A stretch of 64,000 nucleotides of DNA from Ideonella aquatica (GTDB lineage Bacteria; Pseudomonadota; Gammaproteobacteria; Burkholderiales; Burkholderiaceae_C). The notes under the pieces are model-generated. The model did no database searches. It was not told the origin of the DNA and saw only the letters and a list, made by a program, of their open reading frames with translations. The position numbers and the translations under genes were made by a program. Location of the stretch: NCBI RefSeq assembly GCF_018069755.1, contig NZ_JAGQDE010000020.1:1-64000 (forward strand). Direction: 5' to 3'. Of the stretch, positions 52,404-60,456 are shown one piece after another; position 1 is the first letter of the stretch, and each line of letters begins with the position of its first letter.

Positions 52404-54754
52404 AGTCGCGGCCCTTCTGGCGCAGCCTGGGTGGGCGCATCGTGATGGTCTTCGTCGCACTGCTGCTGGCGGTGCAGGGCGTGTCGCTGCTGCTGACGCG
52501 GCTGGGCATCGAGCGCAGCGCACGCGAGCAGATCGACGTGCGGCTCTCGCATGGCGAGGCCCTGCTGCGCGAGCAGCTCAGTCAGCGCGGCGAGCTGCTG
52601 CAGGCTGGCGCCGCCACGGTGGGCGCCGACTATGGGCTGCTGTCGACACTGCAGGGCGAGGTCGACGCAGACACCGTGCGCTCGACGCTGGAAGACAAGC
52701 TGGGCCGCCTGCGGCCGGCGCGCCTGGCCGCGGTGCTGGACCGCCAGGGCCGCCTGCTGGCGGCGGTGGGCCCGCAGGCCGCCGCGCTGGCCCAGCAAGC
52801 TGCCCGGCACGACGACGGCCGCTGGCAGGAAGCCCGCCTGGTGCGGCTGGGCGATCTGCCCTGCCAGGTGGTCAAGGTGCCGATCGGCCAGCGCGGCGAG
52901 GCGCCCAGCGGCTGGCTGCTGGCCGCCGTGCCGCTGGCCGACCTGCTGCCCGAGCTGGCCCGGCTGGCCCAGGCCGAGCTGAGCCTGATCGGCCCGCAGC
53001 AGGTGCTGGCCAGCACGCTCAGCCCGGCCCGCGGCACCGCCGCGCTGGCGCCGCTGCTGCAGGCCGGCCCGGCAGCGCAGGAGCTGACGCTGGCGGGCGA
53101 CGCCCTGGAGGTGCGCCGGGTCGAGCTGCCGGCGCTGGGCGAGGCGGGCGTGCCGCTGGTGCTGTCGCTGTCGATTGACGAAGCGGTACGCCCCTACGAA
53201 GGCCTGCAGGGCAGCCTGCTGCTGGTCAGCGGACTGGGCCTGGGCCTGTTCGCGCTGGGCAGCCTGCTCACCGCGCGCCGGCTGACCGCGCCGATGCAGG
53301 GCCTGGTCGATGCCACGCGCCGACTGGGCCGCGGCGACTACGCCACGCCCGTGGCCACCGTCGCCAGCCAGGACGAGATGGCCGAGCTGGCCCAGGCCTT
53401 CGAGGGCATGCGCCAGGGCATCGCCGAGCGCACCGAGCACATCCGCCAGCTGGCCTTCTGGGACACGCTGACCGGCCTGCCCAACCGCAGCCAGTTCGAG
53501 GACGAGGCCGCGCGCCTGGTCAGCGGCGAGGCGGGCGCAGCCCTGCTGATGCTCAACATCGACCGCCTGGAGCGCGTCAACCAGGTGCTGGGCCGCGCGG
53601 CCGGCGACCAGGTGCTGCGCCAGGTGGCCCAGCGCCTGCGCGCGCTGGCCCTGGACCTGCCCGAGCGCCAGCCGCTGGTGGCCCGCCTGGGCGGGGACGA
53701 GTTCGCGCTGCTGCTGCCCGGCGCCGACCTGGGCCGGGCGCGCGAGGTGGCGCGCCTGGTGCAGCGCCAGCTGACCGAGCAGGCGCTGGTGCTGGACGGC
53801 TCCACGGTGGACCTGTCGGCCGGCGTGGGCATCGCCGTGGCACCGCTGCACGCCAACGACACCGAAGCCCTGCTGGCCCGCGCCCTGCTGGCGCTGACCG
53901 AGTGCAAGCGCCGCACCGCCGGCATGCTGGCCTACGACCCGTCGATCGACGCCGGCAGCGCGCAGACGCTGTCGCTGCTGGGCGAGCTGCGCCAGGCCAT
54001 CCGCGGCCAGGAGCTGCGCCTGTACCTGCAGCCCAAGCTGCGCCTGGCCGATGACCAGGTGCTGGCCGCCGAGGCCCTGGTGCGCTGGCAGCATCCGCAA
54101 CGCGGCCTGGTGCCGCCGGTGCAGTTCATCCCCTTTGCCGAGGAAACCGGCTTCATCCACGAGCTGACGCTGTGGGTGGTCGACGAGGCCGCGCGCCAGG
54201 CCGCGCTGCTGCGCGCGCAGGGGCTGGCGCCGCGCATCTCGGTCAACCTGTCGGCCCATGACCTGATGAAGCCCGAGCTGCAGCAGCGCCTGCGCACCGC
54301 ACTGCAGCGCCACGGCGCCGAGCCCGGCTGGCTGTGCCTGGAGATCACCGAAAGCGCGATCGCCCACGACCCGCAGCGCGCGCTGCAGACCCTGCATGCG
54401 CTCAAGGCCGAGGGCTTTCGCCTGTCGATCGACGACTTCGGCGCCGGCCAGACCTCGCTGGCGCAGCTGATCGACCTGCCGGTGGATGAGCTCAAGCTGG
54501 ACATGCTGTTCGTGCGCACCATGGACCAGGATGCCGACAAGGCCTCGATGGTGGGCGCGCTGGTGCGCATGGGCCACGACCTGCGCCTGAGCGTGGTGGC
54601 CGAGGGCGTGGAGAACGCCGCCATCCTGCAGCGCCTGCGCGCGCTGGGCTGCGACGAGGCCCAGGGCTGGCACATCGGCAAGCCGATGCCGGCCGAGGAG
54701 CTGCCGTCCTGGCTGCAGGCGCGGGCGCTGCTGGCCTCAGTCCAGCGCGCCTGA
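52400..54754 (+). CDS. Membrane HAMP-GGDEF-EAL protein with altered cyclase site
   Basis: 784 residues. TM1 about 12-34, periplasmic domain about 35-270 (one cysteine, C155), TM2 about 271-291, HAMP about 290-345, GGDEF about 350-510, EAL about 520-775. GGDEF is intact at 431-435, but the usual D-x-D-x-F-K metal motif reads NIDRLERVNQ (386-395), so the first metal aspartate is asparagine, and no RxxD I-site is seen. The EAL domain keeps EAL (558-560), ITE, DDFGAG (678-683) and AEGVE. Hence probably a phosphodiesterase or c-di-GMP receptor with a GTP-sensing GGDEF. Third gene of the DUF4394-cupredoxin operon. Confidence 0.9.
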   Translation: MKSRPFWRSLGGRIVMVFVALLLAVQGVSLLLTRLGIERSAREQIDVRLSHGEALLREQLSQRGELLQAGAATVGADYGLLSTLQGEVDADTVRSTLEDKLGRLRPARLAAVLDRQGRLLAAVGPQAAALAQQAARHDDGRWQEARLVRLGDLPCQVVKVPIGQRGEAPSGWLLAAVPLADLLPELARLAQAELSLIGPQQVLASTLSPARGTAALAPLLQAGPAAQELTLAGDALEVRRVELPALGEAGVPLVLSLSIDEAVRPYEGLQGSLLLVSGLGLGLFALGSLLTARRLTAPMQGLVDATRRLGRGDYATPVATVASQDEMAELAQAFEGMRQGIAERTEHIRQLAFWDTLTGLPNRSQFEDEAARLVSGEAGAALLMLNIDRLERVNQVLGRAAGDQVLRQVAQRLRALALDLPERQPLVARLGGDEFALLLPGADLGRAREVARLVQRQLTEQALVLDGSTVDLSAGVGIAVAPLHANDTEALLARALLALTECKRRTAGMLAYDPSIDAGSAQTLSLLGELRQAIRGQELRLYLQPKLRLADDQVLAAEALVRWQHPQRGLVPPVQFIPFAEETGFIHELTLWVVDEAARQAALLRAQGLAPRISVNLSAHDLMKPELQQRLRTALQRHGAEPGWLCLEITESAIAHDPQRALQTLHALKAEGFRLSIDDFGAGQTSLAQLIDLPVDELKLDMLFVRTMDQDADKASMVGALVRMGHDLRLSVVAEGVENAAILQRLRALGCDEAQGWHIGKPMPAEELPSWLQARALLASVQRA

Positions 54755-55114
54755 GTGCTGCAGCGCCAGCACGGCGCGCGCCAGCGCCTGGGGACCGGCA
54801 CCGGCCAGCGGCGGTAGCGCGGCGCGGGCGGCCTCGGCCAGCAGGCGCTCGACCACCGCCGCATGCGGCAGCACGGTGCCGAAGAAGCGTGGCTGGCCGT
54901 CCTGCAGCAGCAGCAGCGTGGGGAAGTTCTGGATGTCGGGCGCGTGGCCGGCATCGTCTTCGAGCGCATCGGCATGGTCCTCGATGTCGACCCAGACGAA
55001 GTCGGCCAGCGGATGGCGCGCGGCCAGCGCATCAAAGGTGGCGCGGTAGGCGTCGCAGGTGGTGCACCAGCCGGCACACAGGCAGGCCACGAGCAGGGGC
55101 GGGGCGGCGGTCAT
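54737..55114 (-). CDS. Thioredoxin-family protein
   Basis: 125 residues, thioredoxin fold with active site GWCTTC (C17, C20) and two further cysteines just before it (C11, C13: ACLCAGWC). The cis-proline segment is NFPTLLLLQDG. No signal peptide, so cytoplasmic. It follows the rhodanese gene by 25 nt. Its 3' end overlaps the end of the facing GGDEF-EAL gene by 18 nt. Reads as a reductase accessory to sulfur-transfer functions (inference). Confidence 0.88.
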   Translation of the reverse strand: MTAAPPLLVACLCAGWCTTCDAYRATFDALAARHPLADFVWVDIEDHADALEDDAGHAPDIQNFPTLLLLQDGQPRFFGTVLPHAAVVERLLAEAARAALPPLAGAGPQALARAVLALQHSGALD

Positions 55115-55139
55115 GCCGCCCAGTGTGCCGCAGCTCAGG

Positions 55140-55520
55140 TCAACCGAAGTTGGGCTGCTCCGGTTTGGCCACGGCCTGACCGGCGGCCACCCAGGCGTCA
55201 AAGCCGCCGGCGATCGAGCGCACGTTGAGGTAGCCCATCTCCTGCATCGCCACCGCCGCCAGCGCGGCGCGGCCGCTGGTCTTGCAGTAGACCAGCACCT
55301 TCAGGTCGCGCGCCTGCAGCGCCGGGTTGGCGCTGAGCTTGAACTCCAGCATGCCGCGCGAGGCGTGGATCGCGCCGGGGATGTGGCCGGCGGCGAACTC
55401 GCTCTCCTCGCGCACGTCGATCAGCACGTCGGCCTCGCGCACCGCGGCGGGCGCGTCGGCAGCAGGCACTTCGGTGATGCGGGCCTTGGCGGCCATCACC
55501 AGGTCCATGGCGTTCTTCAT
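55140..55520 (-). CDS. Rhodanese-like sulfurtransferase
   Basis: 126 residues, single rhodanese domain. DVLIDVREESEFAAGHIPGA and the active-site loop with C79 (YCKTSGRAAL) are intact; the C-terminus GGFDAWVAAG is typical. It transfers sulfane sulfur between thiols. It lies 12 nt after the SLAC1-type channel gene and 25 nt before the thioredoxin gene on the same strand. Confidence 0.93.
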   Translation of the reverse strand: MKNAMDLVMAAKARITEVPAADAPAAVREADVLIDVREESEFAAGHIPGAIHASRGMLEFKLSANPALQARDLKVLVYCKTSGRAALAAVAMQEMGYLNVRSIAGGFDAWVAAGQAVAKPEQPNFG

Positions 55521-55532
55521 GCGGGGGTCTCC

Positions 55533-56534
55533 TCAGGCGGCAGTGACAGGGATGATCGGGGCGACCGGCTCAGGCGCCAGCAGGCTGCCGTCGCGCAGGC
55601 CGCGCACCGTGCCCATGGCCAGTCCCAGGATGATGATGCTGGTCAACGCCAACAGCACCGGGCCGGCCACCGCCATCGGGCTGCCGGCCTCAGCCAGTCG
55701 CAAGGTCAGCGCGGTGAAGGCGGCCAGGGGGAAGCTCATGCCCCAGTGCGGCAGCGCGAAAGGCAGGTTGCGGATGCGCCCGGCCAGCGCGTAGCCCACC
55801 CAGGCGAAGGTGAACGCGGCCATGCCCCAGCAGGCCCAGGCGACGGTGAGCGAGCCGCCCAGCTGCAGCGCGCCCAGTCCGGCCAGGGCGGGCGGCGCGA
55901 TCAGGATGAAGGCGGTGGGCAGCAGGCGCTCGGGCACCGGGCCCTGCACCACCAGCCGCGCCAGCAGCAGCACCAGCACCACCGGCCAGAACAGCAGGCC
56001 GATGCCGAACTGCGCCGCCGCCCAGTGTTCGTAGCCCAGCGGCACGCCGCCCAGCGGCGCGATGATGTTGCCCACCACTGGAATGAACAGCGCCGGCGTC
56101 ACCGCCATCCAGGACAGACCGCCCTGGGTCGCCGGGCGCCACCAGCGCGCCATCACCCACAGCGTGGTGAACAGCTGGCCCAGCGAGCCGGCCCACCACA
56201 GCGCGTCCACGGCCGGGTGCGCCAGGCCCAGTTGCGCGGCCAGCGAGCCCAGCAGCATGGCCGAGACCGGCAGCGTGGCGATGAAGGCATGGCGCACCGG
56301 GTGCTTGCGGTCCTCGGCCCAGGCCTCGGGGTGGCGCTGGCCGCGCAGCACGGTGAAGACCAGCAGCACGGCAAACACCGCGGCCGCCAGCGCCCCCAGC
56401 ACCAGCGCAAAGCCGGTGGCCATCTCGCCCATCAGCGAGGTGGCGCGCAGCCAGGCCAGCGCCAGGCCGGTCAGGCCCATCGGAATGGCATACCAGCCGG
56501 GCTGCAGGAACTTCAGGGGGTGCGCTTGCGCCAT
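55533..56534 (-). CDS. SLAC1/TehA (TDT) family anion channel or exporter
   Basis: 333 residues, about ten helices: FLQPGWYAIPMGLTGLALAW at the start, then GSLGQLFTTLWVMARW, ALFIPVVGNIIAPLG, and FALPHWGMSFPLAAFTALTL. The family includes TehA, Mae1 dicarboxylate carriers and SSU1 sulfite exporters. With rhodanese, thioredoxin and TauE around it, sulfite export is the best guess. ATG 56534 fits the family start; the open frame upstream crosses the operator. Confidence 0.88.
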   Translation of the reverse strand: MAQAHPLKFLQPGWYAIPMGLTGLALAWLRATSLMGEMATGFALVLGALAAAVFAVLLVFTVLRGQRHPEAWAEDRKHPVRHAFIATLPVSAMLLGSLAAQLGLAHPAVDALWWAGSLGQLFTTLWVMARWWRPATQGGLSWMAVTPALFIPVVGNIIAPLGGVPLGYEHWAAAQFGIGLLFWPVVLVLLLARLVVQGPVPERLLPTAFILIAPPALAGLGALQLGGSLTVAWACWGMAAFTFAWVGYALAGRIRNLPFALPHWGMSFPLAAFTALTLRLAEAGSPMAVAGPVLLALTSIIILGLAMGTVRGLRDGSLLAPEPVAPIIPVTAA

Positions 56535-56604
56535 GGGACAGCAGGTGGGGAGATGGGGTGGCACCGATTGTGCGGCGTCGGCGATGGCCCCGTGCAGGCT
56601 TGGG

Positions 56605-56623
56605 ACTATACCCTGTTGGGTAT
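56605..56623 (-). promoter_or_regulatory. CsoR/CstR-type operator overlapping a -10-like element
   Basis: ATACCC-TGTT-GGGTAT (56608-56623), a perfect 6-bp dyad, has the half-sites of CsoR-family operators (e.g. the B. subtilis copZA site). TATAGT on the minus strand (56610-56605) could be the -10 of the SLAC1-rhodanese-thioredoxin operon, which starts at 56534. The dyad touches the stop codon of the upstream TauE gene. No csoR/cstR gene is in the window. Confidence 0.6.
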
Positions 56624-57417
56624 CAGCCGCGCAGCACTCGCCACAGCAGCAGCACGGCCACCAGCACACAGACGGCGGCGAACAGCCGGCGCAGCGTGCG
56701 CGAGGGCAGCTGACCGGCCACGCGCCGACCCAGCAGCAGCGCCAGGATCGCCGCGCCGCTGAAGACCAGCGCCTGCCCGGCATCCAGCTGGCCGAACTGC
56801 AGCGCCCCCGCCAGACCGCCCACCGCCGACAGCGCCACCGCGCCCAGCGAGGTGGTGGTGACGCTGCGTGTGTCCAGGTCGGTGGCACGGGTCAGCGCCG
56901 GCACGATGACAAAGCCGCCGCCCACACCCAGCAGACCGCCAACCAGGCCTACCGCCACGCCGGTGGCCGCCAGCACACGGAAACAGGGCGCGGTCCAGCG
57001 CAGCCGGCCCTCGGTGGGGTCGAGGTGGCAGGGGCGGTCGTCGCCGCGTTCGCTGCCGTCGCGCACCGGGTCGCGTCGCGCCATGCGGCGCGCCGTCAGC
57101 AGCATCACCGCAGCAAAGCCCAGCAGCAGCGGCGCCTGCGGCAGGCGCTGCGCCAGCCACACGCCCAGCGGCGCGCTCAGCAGGCCCAGCCCACCCACCA
57201 GCGCGGCCGCACGGTAGCGCAGCACGCCCTCGCGCCAGCCCAGCCAGGCACCGGTGCCGGCCGCCACGCCCACCGCCAGCAAGGCCAGTGGCGCCGCCTG
57301 CTGCACCGTCAGGCCAGTGGCAAACACCAGCAGCGGCACCGCCAGCACGCCGCCGCCGGCGCCGGTCAGGGCCAGCACCGCGCCCACCACCGCGCCGACC
57401 AGCGCCAGTGTCTCCAT
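56623..57417 (-). CDS. TauE/SafE family sulfite/anion exporter
   Basis: 264 residues, seven or eight helices, with the two inverted-repeat glycine motifs ALTGAGGGVLAVPLLVF and GLLGVGGGFVIVPAL. A hydrophilic loop with CHLDPTEGRLRW separates the halves. Members export sulfite, sulfoacetate or other anions. The start ATG shares one base with the DUF3422 stop (TGATG). Confidence 0.93.
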   Translation of the reverse strand: METLALVGAVVGAVLALTGAGGGVLAVPLLVFATGLTVQQAAPLALLAVGVAAGTGAWLGWREGVLRYRAAALVGGLGLLSAPLGVWLAQRLPQAPLLLGFAAVMLLTARRMARRDPVRDGSERGDDRPCHLDPTEGRLRWTAPCFRVLAATGVAVGLVGGLLGVGGGFVIVPALTRATDLDTRSVTTTSLGAVALSAVGGLAGALQFGQLDAGQALVFSGAAILALLLGRRVAGQLPSRTLRRLFAAVCVLVAVLLLWRVLRG

Positions 57418-58775
57418 CAGTGGGCGTCGCCCATCAGTCGCGCGTGCACCCGCTGCGTGGCTTTCCAGACCACCCACAGCACCACCGGGATCAGTGCGCC
57501 GGCAGCCATCTCGGGATTGATCGGCAGGCCCATCGACTTCAGCGCCTTGCCGCCGTACAGCAGCAGGCTGACCACGTAGTACGAGATCGCCGCGATGGAG
57601 AGCCCTTCCACCGTGGACTGCAGGTTCAGCTGCAGCTGCTGCCCGCGCGTCAGCTTGGCCAGCAGCTGCTGGTTCTGCGTCTCGGTGGCGATGTCCACCC
57701 GCGTACGCAGCAGCGCGCTGGCGCGCTCGGTGCGCTGGCTCAGCAGGCTCAGGCGACGTGCGGTGGAGGCCACGGTGGCCATCGCCGGCGACAGCCGCCG
57801 CTGCATGAACTCGCCGATGGTCTGCGTGCCGGGGATGGGCCGCTCGCGCAGCTCGGCGATGCGCTGACGCACCAGCGCGTCGTAGGCCTCGGTGGCCGAG
57901 AAGCGGAAGGCGTGCTCGGCGTGCGCCCGCTCGATGCGGGCGGCCACGTGGATCAGCGCATCGAGCAGCTCGGCCTCGGACGCATCGCGCGCCTCCAGCC
58001 GGGCGGTGACCGCCGCCAGCTCGCCCTCGCTGTGCGCCAGCAGCGGCGCCAGCTGTTTGGCCAGCGGCAGGCCGCGCAGCGCCATCAGGCGGTAGATTTC
58101 CAGCTCCAGCAGGCGCTGGGAGATGCGGCCGGCGCGCGTCTCGCTGGTGCCCGGCGGGGCGATCACCAGCATGCGCTCGAAGCCGTCGTCGGCCAGGCGG
58201 AAATTGGTCACCGCGATCGAGTGGCCCGGCCCGGCCTCGCCATTGCCCATCAGCGAGGCCACCACGGTCTTGCCACCAAACCAGCGCTGACCCAGCGCCA
58301 GCGCGGCATGCGGGTCCTCGATCGGGTGGTTGACCATCACCAGCTGCACCGCCGCCACCGTGCGGCCCGGGATGGACTGCCACCAATCGGCGGCAATGCG
58401 CAGATCGGGCAGCAGCGCCGGCTGCACCGCGCCCAGCGCAGCATCCTCGGGCAGCGGCTGCACCAGCGCGTAGCGGGTGAATTCGGTGTGGCGCTCCCAC
58501 TTCAGCGTGTGGTCGGCAAAGCGCAGGCGCAGGAAGTTGGCGGCCAGGTCGGCCGGACTCAGGTGGGCGTGGCCGGGCAGGCGCTGCAGATGGGCGCACT
58601 CGTCGTCGCGGCTGACGCCGTCGTTGAGCACCGCGACGAAGACCACCAGCGCCGGCAGGCGGATGCGCGCCGACGGCCGGGCGTGCACCTCGTCGTGCAG
58701 CATGGCGCGCAGCGGATCATCGGGCGGCAGCGCGCGCGGGGCGCGGTCGGTGTCGGCTTCTGGGGTGTCGCTCAT
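57417..58775 (-). CDS. DUF3422 family membrane protein
   Basis: 452 residues. A soluble N-terminal region (HDEVHARPSARIRLPALVVF, HTEFTRYALV, NFRLADDGFERMLVI), a helical middle and two C-terminal helices (about 380-400 and 420-440; GLPINPEMAAGALIPVVLWV between and in them). Uncharacterised family common in Burkholderiales. Upstream of and coupled to tauE. ATG 58775 is chosen over 58823 because the latter adds only low-information residues. Confidence 0.88.
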   Translation of the reverse strand: MSDTPEADTDRAPRALPPDDPLRAMLHDEVHARPSARIRLPALVVFVAVLNDGVSRDDECAHLQRLPGHAHLSPADLAANFLRLRFADHTLKWERHTEFTRYALVQPLPEDAALGAVQPALLPDLRIAADWWQSIPGRTVAAVQLVMVNHPIEDPHAALALGQRWFGGKTVVASLMGNGEAGPGHSIAVTNFRLADDGFERMLVIAPPGTSETRAGRISQRLLELEIYRLMALRGLPLAKQLAPLLAHSEGELAAVTARLEARDASEAELLDALIHVAARIERAHAEHAFRFSATEAYDALVRQRIAELRERPIPGTQTIGEFMQRRLSPAMATVASTARRLSLLSQRTERASALLRTRVDIATETQNQQLLAKLTRGQQLQLNLQSTVEGLSIAAISYYVVSLLLYGGKALKSMGLPINPEMAAGALIPVVLWVVWKATQRVHARLMGDAH

Positions 58776-58853
58776 GGGCAGTGCGGCCAAAGGGGCTCGG
58801 TGGTGCGCAGTATGACCCGACAATGCACGCTGGACCGATCACCCGAGCCCGCC

Positions 58854-59465
58854 ATGCAAGACCAATGGAACGACCGCTTCGCCGCCCCCGGCCACAAGTA
58901 CGGCACCGAACCCAACGACTTCCTGCGCCGGCAGGCCGCGCTGCTGGCCCCGCACTCGCAGGTGCTGGTGCCGGGCGATGGCGAAGGCCGCAACGGCGTC
59001 TGGCTGGCCAGCCAGGGCCACCAGGTGCTGGCGCTGGACTATGCCGAGAACGGCCTGGCCAAGGCCCGCGCGCTGGCGGCCGAGCGCGGCGTGGCGCAGC
59101 GATACACCGCCCAATGGGCCGACCTGTCAGCCTGGACGCCGCCCGAGCAGCGCTTTGACGCGCTGGTGCTGATCTACTGCCACCTGCCGGCGGCCGTGCG
59201 GCGCGTGGCCCACGCCCAGCTGGCCGGCCTGCTGTCGCCGGGCGGCTGGTGCATCGTCGAAGGCTTTCACCCGCGCCAGCTGCAGGGCTACACCAGCGGC
59301 GGCCCGAAGGACGCCGACATGCTGCTGACGCTCGCCGACCTGCGCGCCGAGATGGGCAGCGTGCTCGACGAGATCGAATCCTTTGAGGGCGAGGTGCCGC
59401 TGTTCGAAGGCACCGGGCACCAGGGCCCGGGCTTCGTCACGCGCTGGGTGGCGCGGCGGCGCTGA
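58854..59465 (+). CDS. Class I SAM-dependent methyltransferase (TehB-like)
   Basis: 203 residues. WNDRFAAPGHKYGTEPNDFL, the SAM loop VLVPGDGEGRNGVWLA, acidic loop ALDYAENGLAKA and LIYCHLP. Most like small-molecule methyltransferases of the TehB/thiol methyltransferase type. It is divergent from DUF3422 by 78 nt. CGCTGAG-C-CTCAGCG at 59460-59474 spans its stop and that of the facing gene. Confidence 0.88.
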   Translation: MQDQWNDRFAAPGHKYGTEPNDFLRRQAALLAPHSQVLVPGDGEGRNGVWLASQGHQVLALDYAENGLAKARALAAERGVAQRYTAQWADLSAWTPPEQRFDALVLIYCHLPAAVRRVAHAQLAGLLSPGGWCIVEGFHPRQLQGYTSGGPKDADMLLTLADLRAEMGSVLDEIESFEGEVPLFEGTGHQGPGFVTRWVARRR

Positions 59466-59468
59466 GCC

Positions 59469-59957
59469 TCAGCGGCCCGGCCCGCGCGGCGGGCGGGCGC
59501 CGGGCCCCTGGCGGTCAAACACCGCGCGCTGCTCGGTGCTGAGCGACGCATACAGGGCCGTCATGGCCGGCTGGCTGGCCTCCAGCGTGGCGGTGCGGCG
59601 CTTGAGCGCAGAGATGTGCGCGGCCAGGCGGTCCGGCGCCGTGGCACTGTTGCCCAGCTTGTCCATCTCGTCGCGCTCAGCGCGCGCCGCCTTGGCCTGC
59701 TCCAGCGCCTGGGTGGCGAAGGCGCTCCAGGCGGCTTCCTGGGTCGGCTGCAACTTGAGTTCGGTCTTCAAGCGCTCGAGGTGGCGGGCCGCATGGTCGG
59801 CCGGATCGCCGTTCATGCGGGCGTGCTGGGCGCGCGCAGCGCTGCGGTCACAGGGGCGCGCGCCGTCAGGACAGGCCGGTGCGGCCAGCGCGGCGCCGGC
59901 CAGGCCCAAGGCGAACAGGCTGGCTGCACCAGCCTTGAGTGCGGAGGAGCGAAGCAT
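59469..59957 (-). CDS. Spy/CpxP (LTXXQ-type) periplasmic protein
   Basis: 162 residues. Signal peptide (about 1-25, GAALA-APACP), then an all-helical domain with two LTxxQ-like boxes: a first degenerate one (LQPTQEAAW) and LSTEQRAVFD near the C-terminus. Spy-like proteins are periplasmic chaperones or metal/envelope-stress responders. Basic Pro/Gly-rich tail. The gene ends 3 nt after the facing methyltransferase gene. Confidence 0.82.
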   Translation of the reverse strand: MLRSSALKAGAASLFALGLAGAALAAPACPDGARPCDRSAARAQHARMNGDPADHAARHLERLKTELKLQPTQEAAWSAFATQALEQAKAARAERDEMDKLGNSATAPDRLAAHISALKRRTATLEASQPAMTALYASLSTEQRAVFDRQGPGARPPRGPGR

Positions 59958-60063
59958 GGTGGGGTCCTTTCGTCATCGACGGGCCGATCGGCACCGTCCA
60001 ACGCCATTCCAACCGGGCGATGTCAAGCCCGTGTGTCCCGCCCGCTTCGCCGTGTGCGCCAGA

Positions 60064-60321
60064 TCAATGCAGCGGCCGCTGGCTCAGCCAGGTCCACAAG
60101 CGGTGGCCCTGGATGCTGCGCCCGCCCACTTGCTGGCGCAGCCGCTCGGCGAGGCGCAGGTCGGTGCCGATGCTGAGCACCACCACCGACTCGCCCGGCC
60201 CACCCGCCGACTCATGCACATCCAGCCGCGCCCCGCCGCACGGCGCCATCAGGTCCTCCAGGACCCGCCTGTCCAGACCACTGGGCACGCCGCCCACGAT
60301 CAACCGCCACGTTGCGCTCAC
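60064..60321 (-). CDS. Small RRM-like protein of unknown function (85 aa)
   Basis: From GTG 60321, set by the Shine-Dalgarno GGGAGG 6 nt upstream. The order WRLIVGGVPSGLDRRVLEDLMAP, then GESVVVLSIGTDLRLAERLRQQ and GRSIQGHRLWTWL, matches beta-alpha-beta-beta-alpha-beta of an RNA-recognition-motif fold (RNP2-like LIVGGVP), but the aromatic RNP1 residues are missing. It might bind RNA or protein. Family not recognised with certainty. Confidence 0.6.
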   Translation of the reverse strand: MSATWRLIVGGVPSGLDRRVLEDLMAPCGGARLDVHESAGGPGESVVVLSIGTDLRLAERLRQQVGGRSIQGHRLWTWLSQRPLH

Positions 60322-60456
60322 CACGAACCTCCCTGGTCCTGACCTTCCGGTCACACCCGCGATCCGGCCATGGCCTCGTATCGGCCGCAGCGGGCGGGCG
60401 TTCAGGGGGCGCGTTTGTGGTGGATCAAAGAGGGGCGAAGGACCGCCTTCTGCCCC

